Of a stretch of DNA of 64,000 bases, positions 34,561-46,504 are shown piece after piece; position 1 is the first letter of the stretch; every line of letters begins with the position of its first letter. Under the pieces are notes generated by a model. The model was given only the letters and a program-made list of their open reading frames with translations, ran no database searches and had not been told where the DNA came from. Position numbers and translations under genes: made by a program. Origin of the DNA: Microcebus murinus (Eukaryota > Chordata > Mammalia > Primates > Cheirogaleidae); contig NC_134104.1 of assembly GCF_040939455.1 (NCBI RefSeq), forward strand, positions 143,070,501 through 143,134,500. Direction: 5' to 3'.

Positions 34561-35922
34561 TTAACTTAATAGCAAATGTGTTTCTAAGTTTTGATATGTT
34601 ATTGGTAGATAACACAATAATATTTCTGGATGTGAAAAAAAAGGATTGAAGCTAATCCTTCCTTACACAGGAAATAAACTAAAGACCAAGAGATTGTTAA
34701 CAGCCTAGTGTCACAGTGTTAGCTGCTTTTAAATGTAAGAAGGAGATTCAATTATTTTGATTTTTAGTTCAATACATTTTGCTCCAAATTATATAGCCTC
34801 CTAGTATAATTTTACAGATAAAGTTGGTTAAATTTACTGAGTCTTTGTTTTTCCAATGAAACAAGGGAAAACAAGCAAACAAACACAACTACTTCTGAGT
34901 TACTGCCAAAAAAGTTGCTCTTACAACAGAATAAAAAAAAAAAGGAAAATGTAATTTTGTCCAGTAGCACAGCAGCATTCACTCACCTAAGGCATTATTT
35001 CACATTTATAGGACCTTGGCATTCTTGTCTTATAATTTTGTCTTCCCTTTCATTTTCTTCTTAAGCTCATTTTGTAGTAAAAGGCAGGGCATTGAGGATG
35101 AATAAGGGTAAAATCAACATAGCGAGAGTTTTACAGAGTCAAGCAGATCAAACCTGGTTTGATTTATGAGCTGAGAAAGATGTTTCTTTGCCAACTTGAA
35201 CTAGATCTGCACTAAGGCTATTCCGACTCATTTATTTTACAGAACTGAGAGAAAGTTTTGTTGATTTTCCTGAGGCACAAAATTGAATTCTCCAGATGAA
35301 AGGGGAAAATTATCGCAATAAAATTGCTGCCAATCTTTGTTTCTTTGCTGTAGGTTGAACATGTAAAAACCTTATTCCATTCAGTGTTTCCTTCTCTCAG
35401 CTGTCATTACCCACCACATGCAAATAACGTTCAATTTTAGGCATAGTAAGTGATCAGAAGAATCAAGAATCTGCATTGCAAAAGGGCTATGGCTTGCTTA
35501 TTTTCTCTGATTACTCCGGTCTGCATAGCAGCCCCTTGCTGTGGGAAATTGTTTTGAGGACATACCTACACAGAACAGGAGATGGAGCTCTTCACCAACA
35601 CGAATTCAAAGTGCTTTCTGTCTTTTCGCATTAAACTCATTTACTTTATCCTACAGAACTCAGAGACTCCCAAAAAATCAGGGCTGACTAATTTCCCCTA
35701 ATTATCAGTTATTTATATTAGGAAGTACCCAATTTAGGAAATTGAAGTACTTCCAGACTCATGATCGTTACTTCAAAACAATGAGAGCTTAAAGCAGAAG
35801 CTCGGCGTTCCATGGTTCTGAGATTCAAGGAAGCACTGGGGCTTCTGCAAAAAGAAGAAATCTCAAACTACAGGGCAGACTGCAGACAATGCCTGTCTGG
35901 AGGGAATGGAGATACCGCACAT

Positions 35923-35925
<3 letters not shown>

Positions 35926-35962
<37 letters not shown>

Positions 35963-35965
35963 TTG
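35926..35965 (+). repeat. (TG)n microsatellite
   Basis: About 16 TG repeats followed by interrupted TG/CA sequence to about 35988. Short open frames crossing it on both strands are repeat-encoded. Confidence 0.95.
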
Positions 35966-37089
35966 TGCATGTGTGGACGCACACACATGTTTACATATGG
36001 CAAATAAAAAACATGGCCCTCTTTGACATGGACAGTTGACAGTTGACAATTTCATGTCAAGTTTCCTCAATTGCAGGTTTAAGGACCCTTCTTTGACCCC
36101 AATTGTTCCACCCAAAGTCCTTCTACATACCAGTAATTGAACTGCTGCTGAGGTCAGTCGATTTACTGACTTTTGGGGATGACCAAATATATCCTCTTCT
36201 CCTGCTTACCCCTCCTAAATGTGCTCTTTTCTCTTTAATATATTCCCATTTTGTGTTCTAGCTTTGCTCTAGGTAGATTTTCTTCAATCCTTTTTATTTT
36301 TTATTCTAATGGTAGGAAACAATTTTGAAAGTAAAAACTTCTCACAACTCAAGAGAGGAAAGTAAAAGATCAGAGTTTTAGACATCACTCTCTGTAGCAA
36401 AATAGTAAGGAAACTTTTTTTTTTATACTTCTAAATGAGTAAACTTTCTGGACTTTTCTTCCTGCATTTGGCCCATTAGGAATTTTCTAAATTATTCCTC
36501 GACATGTTAAAGGATGATTCTCTCTACGAAAAGCTTCCACACCGCCTTGACTAAAGCCACTCCAGTTCAAGGTGAATATATGAGAGGTTCCCATTGAATG
36601 CAGTACTCTGCACAAGGAGCGCTGGAAATGTCTCTTATTAGCTCATCCTCTTTGTTTCACTCCCAGTGAACTCACTCACTGAAGAAGAAATAGCAGCAAC
36701 AGGCTAGTTAGGCAATAAATGAGGAAGAGGGAGGCAAGTTATATCCATAACATCTTGTTTCAGCTTTTGCAAATTCTAGTGAATCACGTGTGGAGAGATT
36801 ACCTGTGTTTCTAGCCATGCAACCATGGGCAGCGCTCACACACACTTACCACCAGGTTGGTGAGCCCATGAAGCACTCTTCTCTTTGCAGCCTCTAAGGG
36901 GCACTGCTTTCTTTCCTTTTATTACACCTTAGGTGAGGACCCAAGAGGATTTTCTTTGTGTCCTGCTTAAACAGTAACACTAGGAGAAAAATGGCTTGAT
37001 AGTTATCTATTTATAATCACTGAAAGGCAATAAGGCAGGGCTATTACCTTTAATGAAGACACATTCCACGGAACCTACCATGCCAGATG

Positions 37090-37490
37090 TGTTGGCATGT
37101 ATTTTCATACAGGCACTTAGGAAATTGCCATATATATTGTACAACACAAAAATCTGGGGCTAAAATCTTGCTGTGGAACAGAGGCGACAGACATACAGAC
37201 AGGATACAACGTCTGGGCAAAATGCGATAAGGCACAGAGCAGAGTGGCAAGGAGGAAGTGCTAATGTTCTGTGTCAGCATTGGTCTGGGAGGACTTCAAT
37301 GAAATGGAAGTTTAACCTGAATTTCAAAGGATGGCTAGAAGACCCTTGGGCTAGCATGAGTGAAGGCAGAAACTGTAGACAGACAAAATTGGGGAGTATC
37401 CTGCTAGCAGAGGAAAGCACAGCAGTGTGGAAGGAGTTACGAGTTTGGTATTGGCAGAGTGTGAAATATTATGGTCGGGAGCATGGAGGA
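37090..37490 (-). repeat. L2 LINE 3' region, antisense
   Basis: 'acagacatacagacaggata', 'gaggaagtgctaatgttctg', 'tctgggaggacttcaatgaa', 'tttcaaaggatggctagaag', 'gagcatggaggagaatgctt' fit the antisense L2 order ('gagacagacaagtaaac ... ggaggcttcctggaggaagt ... gaaggatgagtagga'). Confidence 0.6.
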
Positions 37491-37527
37491 GAATGCTTTT
37501 GGAGTGCCTGCTTTTGCTAGCTGCTGC

Positions 37528-37563
37528 TTAATAATTAATTAATAAAAATAGTAATTAATTAAT
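37528..37563. repeat. duplicated taattaattaata segment
   Basis: 'taattaattaataaaaata' and 'taattaattaataagaata' occur back to back, a local AT-rich duplication. Confidence 0.75.
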
Positions 37564-37589
37564 AAGAATAAAAATACAAAAATGAACTA

Positions 37590-37830
37590 TTTCTAAAATA
37601 TGGTAAAAGATATTTAGTGGAACATTAGGCAGACATTAAAAGTTGTATAATAACTTGAGAAAATTCAAATGTTCATTGTTAAAATGCAGAAAACAAAATA
37701 AGACAAAACACTAGAAGTGATATACTGGAGTAACGAGGACTGAGAAATTAAATTTGCTTCCAATATTTTTCTGTATGTTACAATTTTTCTACATGGAACA
37801 TAATGCATTTGATAATCAAGAAATAGCTTA
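37590..37830 (+). repeat. possible old LINE 3' UTR fragment
   Basis: 'gtggaacattaggcagacat', 'tcaaatgttcattgttaaaa', 'atatttttctgtatgttaca', 'atttttctacatggaacata' recall a common old mammalian repeat usually attributed to L1 3' UTRs. The family is uncertain. Confidence 0.35.
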
Positions 37831-38545
37831 CTGAAAAATAAATGAAAGAAAATGATAGGGGGAGAGGCTTTTAAATTTTAAAGGCTACAATGCAGAGTGG
37901 TGTGGAAAAGAAAAATGTGTACAGTTATAAAAATGCTGTGCTTTTAATTTTCAGGAGCTGGAGGACCTAGCTTAAAGCCATTTAATTTCTCAGTATTACT
38001 GAGAATCACTACTTGTGAATTCTGCTCTCGTTTTTAATTCATGGGAAAAATTAGATTTTTATTACTCACTGTCAACTTCTCATTTTCTGCTCTGTCACCT
38101 TGACCCTTCTGACATCCTTCTACTTTCCTTCCACTACATTTCTCCTTGAATTTGGAAACAAGTTAGGTTAGAAACCTACGGCATTTGGACATTCCATTTT
38201 GAAAACATTAAATATGGCTGTAGGAAGCCATTTATTCTGGTCAAAATGATAAAAATGAAATAAAACCCTTCCTGCTATGTATTTTGAATTGCATGATAAA
38301 TCTGTTAGTTCTTCCTATTTCTGCCTAGTAAAAAAGAAACCTTTCAGGAACCAATTTCCCTCACCAACATTATTATTAGATAACTAATGGTAGTAAAATA
38401 TTAATGTTTCAGAATGGTTATTAATGACTGGCTTTACTGTGTGTTAAATTTTGTTTCTCAAAATTTTTTGGTAATATTTATATTTTTCCCTGGAGTTTGC
38501 ATGGATGACACAGCCATGTCCAAACACTTGGCATATATTATAAAT

Positions 38546-38855
38546 CAGATGTTGGCAAACTTTCTCCAGAGCTGGTCAATAGTAAATATTGTAGGCTTTA
38601 TGAGTCACATACAGTCTTTTTTGCAACTACTCAAATCTAGCAGTTGCAGCCTGAAGGTAGTCATAGATGATACATAAATATCAATATAAGAGAGTAGATG
38701 TTTTCTAATAAAACTTTATTTGAATTTCACATGATTTTTGCATATCAAGAAATATTTTTTGTTTTATATTTTTTTCCACAATTTAAAAGTCTAAAAATTA
38801 TTCTTAGCATGCAGACTGTAAAAACAGACAACAGGCAAGTGTTGGCTAGTAAGCC
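38546..38855 (+). mobile_element. hAT-Charlie-type non-autonomous DNA element
   Basis: 'atgttggcaaactttctcca', 'tagtaaatattgtaggcttt', 'gcaactactcaaatctagca', 'gtagtcatagatgatacata', 'ctaataaaactttatttgaa' and the end 'caagtgttggctagtaagcc' follow a widespread short hAT-derived element. The subfamily (MER58-like or similar) is not asserted. No transposase frame and no clear TSD. Confidence 0.75.
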
Positions 38856-39004
38856 ATGTTTTCCCCACCCTTGCCACAACTCAAGTGGGAAAGCACTATA
38901 CTAAGTGGTGGGCAAAATTCAGGGATTCTGCTGGGGGTAAAAACCTTGTCATGGTACTCCACTGGTGTTCTTTTGCAGCATTGTTACCTAGATACCTCCC
39001 CAAT

Positions 39005-39490
39005 AGCCTGCCATCTAAACACCTTTATTCTATGTGATAGATTAAAAACCGGCCAAAATTCTTCACAGCTCCCTTAAGGAAATGAAAGAGGATGAGTATA
39101 TTTACCCAAGCAGGCTCTCCTGTGTGACTTAATTTTGCCAATAGAATGTAGTCAAAGCAACAATGTGCAGATTGAACTTGGTTCTTTGCCCATTTCTGCC
39201 CTCATTCATGGAATGTGGTGTCATAGTCATGGAAACATCACTGTATCGTTTGCTGGAAGGTGAGAAATCTCATGACAAATAAACTAGCCATCCCAGCAGA
39301 GACTGTAGCAACTGACCAAAAACAGGTGAGTAAACCCAACTGAGATCTCCTAAGGATGGCCCAGATCAACAGAATCAATCCATTGACCGCAACCCTATTT
39401 TCCAATTCACAGATTTCTGAGCTAAATAAACAGTTATTGTTTAGTCCACTAAGTTTTGGGTAGTTTGTTACCCAGGAAAAGCAAACAGAT
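39005..39490 (+). repeat. LTR-like repeat, ERVL/MaLR group
   Basis: The 3' part 'ctgagctaaataaacagtta', 'agtccactaagttttgggta', 'gtttgttacccaggaaaagc' is the terminal text of mammalian MaLR-type LTRs. The upstream 'aaattcttcacagctccctt' is probably the 5' part. 'aataaa' at 39424-39429 is in the position of the LTR polyadenylation signal. Subfamily unresolved. Confidence 0.6.
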
Positions 39491-39649
39491 ATGTCCTGGC
39501 TTTTGTCTGTTATGTGAAAAGATGTTCATGAAAGCACCTAAGCAAAGGTGAGAGACTATAAGCAAATTTTCCAGTATGCAGGGAAAGGGTCATGAGAAGA
39601 ACTGTGTACATAGGAGAACCAAAAATGAAACATGAAGGGATTAAACAAA

Positions 39650-39845
39650 GGAACTAGCATTCCTTGGAACTCTACTATGTTCCAGGCATAGTTTGAGGTG
39701 ATTTATTCCTTATTTCCTCCAAACAGCCCTAGAAGGCAGGTGTAATCAGTAGGCTATATATTCCCTTAAGTTGGAGGAGTAGGATCCAAGCACTGTCCTG
39801 TTTGATTTCCAAGTCCTCTCTGAGACATCATGTTTTAACTGTCTT
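39650..39845 (-). repeat. MIR SINE
   Basis: Antisense MIR: 'actctactatgttccaggca', 'ttattccttatttcctccaa', 'acagccctagaaggcaggtg', 'gatttccaagtcctctctga'. Moderately diverged. Confidence 0.7.
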
Positions 39846-39849
39846 ACAG

Positions 39850-40858
39850 CAAAGCATGATTTAAATTTATCACCTGGATTTATAGAGATCTTGAGAATTG
39901 ACCGTATTTATGAGTTTAAGATTTTTAAATTTTGTTCATTTTCATTCTGAAATTTTTTATCATTTTATTGAAGATAAGCGACAGATAATACTTCTTGTTC
40001 TCTCACACAGTTGAAACCTCAATAAAGTGATACATAAATTTTAAATGCCTAAGCCTGGGAGACCAGACATTAGCAGACAGGAGAGTTCAACAAACTTAAG
40101 AAGATAAAACGTAGTAGCAAGTGGACTAGAACAGAAGAAAACAGAGGCAGAAACTTGCATGCAGGAGAGACAGAAAGGGGATTTGTGAATCCTCTATAGT
40201 GTAAGAAAGGTTTAAAACTTGGAAACACTTGTTTTGATTGTGGGCAGAAGTAAAATTAGAAAATGTATCTGAAATAAGGGGGCTTCTTTGAAAAACTAAA
40301 AATAATTGATACCTATCAATACCTAGCTATTGCCACAGGTTCAGAATTCCCTGCACCTAGGTATCCACATCTCACATCATCCAAGAAAACATCAAAGTAT
40401 CTATTTATAGAAAAAAGGAATTTCCTTAGTAAAAAGACTTCAAAATTCAGGCAGTTAGGAGCTTCATCAACACGATTGGCAATTTCCATGGCTAAATTGT
40501 CCAAACAAATCTCCCTTCCATCTGCACAGAGCCCTAAAGTCAGCTTTCTTCATTATTTCATTATTCTTAAAACTTAACTAACCGTCAAGGTCACCATTTG
40601 ACCAGCAGCAGATAAACAAATGAAAACAAAATCCTGAATGAGAGGCAGATGATTTAGGATATAGAAAATAACATTTTTTTTTAAAAAAGTATTAGTATGA
40701 CAAGATATTAATTTGAAAACACAAAAAAGGAAAAACCCTGGTGGAAAAGGAAAGAGAAGGAACTTTTTGAAAGTTAAAAATATGAACGTTGAAAATTAGT
40801 TGAACGGTTGGAAGTCTAAGTAAGATAAATTATCAAAGATGAGGACCAATCCAGGTGT
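39850..40858. other. no recognisable gene or repeat
   Basis: Unique-looking AT-rich sequence. The short minus-strand frame 40316-40504 has no motif. Confidence 0.35.
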
Positions 40859-40859
40859 T

Positions 40860-41310
40860 CTAAAATGACAGCATAGAACAGTCTGGAAGACCCATTATCC
40901 TATAAGTGGGAATCCCAAGGAAAGAGAGAAAATATTGACAAAAAATTACAAGAGAATTATCTATATCAGCAGGGCACACATTTCCTGGTTAAAGAGGTCT
41001 ACTCAGTGACCAACATTATAATTGAAAATTATACCCACACTTAGGTGCATTATTAATATTTCAATATTTCAGAACTATGATGATAATAAAATATATTAAA
41101 AGTAGTTGGAGAGGAGAAAGTAGTTACCAAAAAAGGAACAAAAGTCATCATGGGGCTCAAACTTATCAGAAACATTATATGAAGCTTGACAATGCCATTC
41201 ACAGTTCTGGTACAACATATTGTATCCTAAAATACATTCTTAGTGAAATATGAGTAGGATAGATTACAAATATTTTCTCTAAATATTGCTTGAGAATATG
41301 CACAAATAAA
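40860..41310 (+). repeat. possible old L1/HAL1-type fragment
   Basis: 'gtcatcatggggctcaaact', 'tatgaagcttgacaatgcca', 'ttcacagttctggtacaaca' weakly follow the old LINE text '...agacttctcaacagcaacactggaagc...aatggagcaatgccttcaaaattctg'. Divergence is high. Confidence 0.35.
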
Positions 41311-41361
41311 GTACAGAATTAAGCAAAGCACAGAAAGAGATTGGATCTAATCAGAAAAGGG

Positions 41362-41697
41362 GGCCAGGTGCTGTAGTTCACACCTATAATCCTAGCACTC
41401 TGGGAGGCCCAAGTAGGAGGATTGCTCAAGGTCAGGATTTCAAAACAAGCCTGAGAAAGAGCAAGACTCTGTCTCTACTAAAAATAGAAAGAAACTAATT
41501 GGCCAGCTAAAAATATATAGAAAATAATCAGCCGGGCATGGTGGCACATGCCTGTAATCTCAGCTACTCGGGAGACAGGCAGAAGGATCACTTGAACCCA
41601 GGAGTTTGAGGTTGCTGTGAGTTAGGCTGACTCCACGGTACTCTAGCCAGGGCAACAGAGTCAGACTCTGTCTCAAAAAAAGAGAAAAGAAATAAAG
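41362..41697 (+). mobile_element. Alu SINE, strepsirrhine-type dimer
   Basis: 'ggccaggtgctgtagttcac' to an AAAAG-rich tail. The spacer 'gaaagaaactaattggccag' and 'aaatatatagaaaataatca' and the right arm 'ttaggctgactccacggtac' give the strepsirrhine type. Moderately diverged. Confidence 0.94.
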
Positions 41698-41699
41698 GG

Positions 41700-42234
41700 A
41701 AGTCCCAAAATGTCAACAATGCAGCAAGCCAAAGAAAACAAAGCTAATATGGAAGCAGGAGTCAAGGAAGTTGTTTCTCTGGGACATTAAGAGAATCTCT
41801 ACTTAATGAATGAAATTTTAACTAGTAAAAGGGAAAAAAAATACAAGAAATACCATGTACTCATGACCTAGTTTCAACAATTAACAACTGACCAATCTTT
41901 GCTACATTCTTCATATACGTCATGCCAAGAAATTAATAGACAGCATTTAATGTTATGGAAAAGATTGTATTATTTATATATATTGAGATAATTATCTGAA
42001 TGAAAATCTGTAATTTTTACAAAATGGTTACCCATTCGAAATAATACTAGAGGTTCGAAGAGTAAAGGAAAGACATTGTTTTCATTGTTTGTCCTTGTGT
42101 ACTATTTTCTTTTTCAAAAACAATGATATTTGTATTTGATGAAAATTTATGTAATAATATATAATTATAATAAATATAAACATAAAATATAATTTGAAAA
42201 ACAAGAAATATTGTTATGCAATTTCTTTCAATTA
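41700..42234. other. no recognisable gene or repeat
   Basis: AT-rich, with an irregular AT run at 42150-42205. Confidence 0.4.
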
Positions 42235-42360
42235 GTGATAAGGAAATTGAAGTCCTAAAATGTTAAGTGACTTTTTGCAGTAGCAATTTAGAAAGAGACA
42301 GTGACATGCCTGAAACACATATTTGAGACTGGTCACCAATCACTAAGTCATCCTACCATT
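42235..42360 (-). repeat. MIR SINE fragment
   Basis: Antisense MIR: 'gtgataaggaaattgaagtc', 'ctaaaatgttaagtgacttt', 'aacacatatttgagactggt'. Partial and diverged. Confidence 0.55.
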
Positions 42361-42364
42361 TGAA

Positions 42365-43732
42365 AAGAATGGTGTGGAAAATGTTACTGCCATAGATTTA
42401 TCATATCTTACTCTTTATGAGACAGTATAAAAAGAAGATAAGCCATGATTTATAAGTTTGGTACATACCTAGATATATTATAAACTTCATGATAAAATTG
42501 CAGTACAGAATATCATTAAATATATCTTTGGTGAAAAATGGTGCTTCAACATATTATTCAAGGTAATTTTCTGGTTCCTAGAAAAGTTACCATCTATAAA
42601 AATAGCAGTCATTTATATTTTGAAAAGCGGCTTTGTAACAGGTTTTTTGTTCAGCTACACGACACTTGCAATTTAGTGTAAGAGTAAACTTACTCAGCAA
42701 ATATCCATCAATTTTTAATGAATATTTGCTTTGATGTAAGAAAATTTTGCAAATTATATTGAAGGCAGAGAAGCCTCAACTTTGTTACAGTGAAGTTTAG
42801 GAACTTATGGCAAGCCTGTGACAAACAAGTCCTGAGACTTTTAAAAACCAGATAACAAATTTTAAGTATTTCATTGAGTTTGAATGGGCATTTGGAAGGC
42901 CATATTGCTTTTACTTGTTGAACATTAGAATCTGATTGTGACAGAATTAGCAATGGATTTAGGGCACTTTTTGTCATGCATATGCAAGCAATATCAGTTA
43001 AGCAAAAGCAAGAATGTTGTGGGGTTCATTTATTTATATATTTATTTATTTTGTTTTGCTTTTCTTTGAGTCAGTGGAAGTAGAGAAATGCTGAGTGACA
43101 TAGCCAGTAGCTATTTGGTGACAGAATTGAGGCTGGAAAAAGACTTTCACTTCTCACTGATGAAGCTATACTTATTAAGTGTGAATGCTCATATCATTTC
43201 CAACTTTGCAATGCACAATGATGTTTATCCTTATTTTGGGGTCTTCAGGCATCCTTACATGGGTATACTTATGTAAATAATGTATGTTTTGTATTTTCTT
43301 TTAAATGCTCACATTAGATCTACATTTTTCCCCCAGAACAAGTATTTATTACTGTAAAATAACTTGTTGGAGGAGGACTTAACTTTAGTGCAACTTCTCC
43401 TTAATAATTGCAAAGTATCTTAGGAGATTATATACAAAGGGAATAATTTAAAAGTTAATAATCTCCCAAGTAATCATGCTGTATAATTGAATTTTTACAA
43501 ATCTACTTTGATATATATAATAGATGGGCCTTTGGAAATACTTCTTACATAAATGTACACATCTTCATGTCATAAATTTATAGAGAATAAGGAAAAATTA
43601 ATCATATGCTCACAAGAAATTAAGTTCCTATTGTGTATTCTCCTGTTTTTTATGTTCTACAAAGAGAATCTGCCCAATTTATGACTGACTTACTTTGCAA
43701 CACAGCCTGCCACCAGGTGACACTGTTCAGTA
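42365..43732. other. no recognisable gene or repeat
   Basis: AT-rich. Short open frames at 42708-42977 (minus) and 43088-43276 (plus) have no motif and no exon-like context. Confidence 0.35.
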
Positions 43733-44525
43733 TTTCTTTTTTTTTTTCATGGAATTCTAATATTTTAAATTTCATAATATTACAGAGATACAAAGGTTTT
43801 CATTACATGTATTACTTTTGTATGGTTTGAGTCAATGTTATAAGTGTGCCCATCATCCAGATAGTGTACATTGTACATTAGGTGTGAATTTACCCAACCT
43901 TTCCTTCCCCCTTCTACATGCTTGATTTCCATTGAGTTTTACTTCCGTATGTGCATATAAGTGTTGATCGATTAGTTACAGTTTAATAGTGAGTACATGT
44001 GGTGTTTGTTTTTCCATTCTTGCAATACTTCACTTAGAAGAATGATCTCCAGTTCTATCCAGATTGTTACAAAAGGTATTAGTTCCCCATTTTTTTAATG
44101 GCTGAGTAGTAATCAATGGTATACATATAGCACATTTTATTAATCTATCATGTATTGATGGGCACTTGGGTTGATTCCACATCTTTGCAATTGTGAATTG
44201 TGCTGCAATAAACATTCTAGTGCAAGTGTCTTTTTTATAAAGTGATTTTTTCCTTTGGTTAAATAACCAATAGTGGGATTGCTGGATAAAATGGTAGGTC
44301 TACTTTTAATTCTTTGAGGTATCTCCATACTCTTTCATAGTGGTTGAACTACTATATAGTCCAGCCAACGGTGTACAAGTGTTACTTTCTTTCCACATCC
44401 ATGCCAACGTCTGTTGTTTTGGGACTTTTTGATAAAAGCCATTCTCAGTGAAATTGGATGATATCTCACTGTGGTTTTGATTTGCATTTTCCTGATGATT
44501 AGAAACATTGAACATTTCAATGTTT
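43733..44525 (-). mobile_element. LINE-1 3' end, 5'-truncated (older type C)
   Basis: T-tail, then 3' UTR 'acagagatacaaaggttttc', 'tttgagtcaatgttataagt', then ORF2 C-terminal text on the minus strand broken into several frames ('MFIAAQFTIAKMWNQPKCPS' at about 44215; 'HGCGKKVTLVHRWLDY' near 44400). Several frameshifts and stops make it much older than 18630. Similarity ends near 'aaacattgaacatttcaa'. Confidence 0.92.
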
Positions 44526-44529
44526 TGTA

Positions 44530-45917
44530 TGCTTTTAAGAGAAGTTATAGAAAGTTAAAGAGAAAAAAGAAGAGTTGGGAATAGGAATGTATGTACCTGA
44601 GTAGAGGGGCTTTTAGAATCTTGTTCCCGTTACTTGAAACAGTAACCCCACAAAATTAAGTATGAAGATGTGAAACTAAAAGTTCGTGAATGTATTTTTT
44701 TCCTGAGCAAATCTCTGTCATTAATTGAATGTACTTTTTTTTTCATTTTGCATAGTGTCTCATTCTTATAACACATTGAACTTTTAACAGCATATCTTTC
44801 ATTTGCTGATTCATAATAATTTTAATACAAAAGTACATATCAGATTGAGCCATATGAAATTGCCAATATTAGATCATGTTGAAAAACAAAAATAGCAGTG
44901 TTCTGTGGTTCAAGCTAATACATGTTGTGTAATTATAATGTATCCTTAATCCAATATCAAATCACCCCTTGACACCACAAGAAGCAAACATATCAATATT
45001 AACTCTTGATTACTTAACAATTAAATTCTATTGATTTTAGAATAAGGTATTTTTCCTGGTCCTACAGTGAATAAGAACCTAAAACCACAAAAAAAATGTG
45101 TTGGAATTTAAATAAGAAGAACATCAAATTTATAGATTTAATTTGAAGATAATTAGCATGTTTATATAATGAGTTTTTTAATCCATTGGCATGATTTATC
45201 TCTCCATTTAATTAAACACTTAACAAGGTTTTATGACCACTAAAAAGGTCTTGCACTTTATTTGTGAAATGTATTCTTCAATAGCTTATTTCTTTGATGT
45301 GTTAGTAAAGGGTATCACTTAAAACATTATATTTCCAAATTATTTCTTGCTGGATTATACAAATGCAATCAATGTTTAGGGTGTCATCTTATCTCCATAA
45401 ATTTTACTGAGTTTTACATAAATTCTATTTATTCATCTTTAGATTCACAGAATTTTTGATGTATAAAGTTATAACATCTGGGATAATGAGAGTTTAGGTT
45501 TTACCTTTCCATTCTCACCTATTTTACTCCTTTATTTCTTTACTATTAATACTTTTAAAGTAATCTGTGTGTTCATTTTTATGGAATCTCCTTTACTGTA
45601 CTTATTATTCATTTCTGTGCAGACATCTACCAACAAATCCAATGAAAGTGATTAATTATATTGCATATACAGCCTGCTCATATTTAGATATATGTGTATG
45701 GATACATGAATTGATAGATGGTAGATATTCCTAGTTCTGTCATACTGAGCAACCAGAGATCTAAACCTAGTTTCTAAATGTCATTTTTTGCACTAAAGGA
45801 ATCAGGGCTCCTTGGAGAAATGGGCAATTAACTCTGGAGCAGAAGAATTATAGTATTAATATTAGCCTGGGACATATCACTATTCCAGTTGATCAACTCA
45901 GTTCACCTGAGAGTTAA
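44530..45917. other. no recognisable gene or repeat
   Basis: AT-rich single-copy-looking sequence between two L1 blocks. Confidence 0.35.
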
Positions 45918-46100
45918 TAGCTACTATTACTGAGCACTTTATATTTGCCAGGAATTACACTAAGTTTCTTTGTATGTATTATTCTATTTATTCTACACCA
46001 CAATACTATGGCATAAGTATCTTTAATCTCAGTTTGTTGGATGTAAAACTGTAGCTCACACAAATAAAGTAATTTTCCAAGTTCACACAGCTAATACAAT
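45918..46100 (-). repeat. MIR SINE
   Basis: Antisense MIR: 'ctactattactgagcacttt', 'atatttgccaggaattacac', 'tctttaatctcagtttgttg', 'tccaagttcacacagctaat'. The order is preserved. Confidence 0.75.
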
Positions 46101-46254
46101 TGTTTAAAACGTATTTGTTTTCTCTTAGATGTAGTTTCCATTCACAATAACTGTGAACTTATGGTCTTTTATCTTAGTTTTTCTTCTCATTCATTTCTTT
46201 TCATTCATTTCTTTTGAAATTCTGGCTTTTATTTTTGTCCATGTGAAACAGCCA

Positions 46255-46500
46255 TGTATGTTCTAACGGTATGTAGGGGAGAAAAGATTTCTTATATCTC
46301 CCATCACAAGGATCGTGGCTCACACCCCTATAACAAAAGGCAAACTAACAAAAGCATACAAGTTTATTTAATAGAAGTTTTACATGGCACAGGATCCTTC
46401 AGATGTAAAGACTCAAAGACCCAGACAAAACCGTATTTTTATCGTTGGGTTCAATGAAAAGTGGAAAATCATGGAGCAGTATGATTGGACAAAAAGGGGA
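46255..46500. repeat. unclassified repeat-like block (LTR-like?)
   Basis: 'cacacccctataacaaaagg', 'acaagtttatttaatagaag', 'ttttacatggcacaggatcc', 'aagactcaaagacccagaca' look like a medium-copy mammalian repeat, but I cannot give the family. The plus-strand frame 46254-46457 lies wholly inside it. Confidence 0.35.
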
Positions 46501-46504
46501 TGTG

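Larger units (their letters stand above)
31830..37088. other. 5.2 kb with no recognisable interspersed repeat
   Basis: The longest repeat-free stretch by eye. It holds only simple features: (GTTTTT)n near 33729-33750, an 18-bp perfect palindrome at 34192-34209, AT-rich DNA at 34488-34560 and a TG repeat at 35926-35965. A 130-codon minus-strand frame (33042-33434) lacks any motif. Parts such as 32080-32600 and 35000-35900 look single-copy. Confidence 0.4.

Noticed and set aside
35812..36115. Open frames with His/Thr or Cys/Val runs
   Set aside because: The runs are translations of the TG/CA microsatellite on the two strands.
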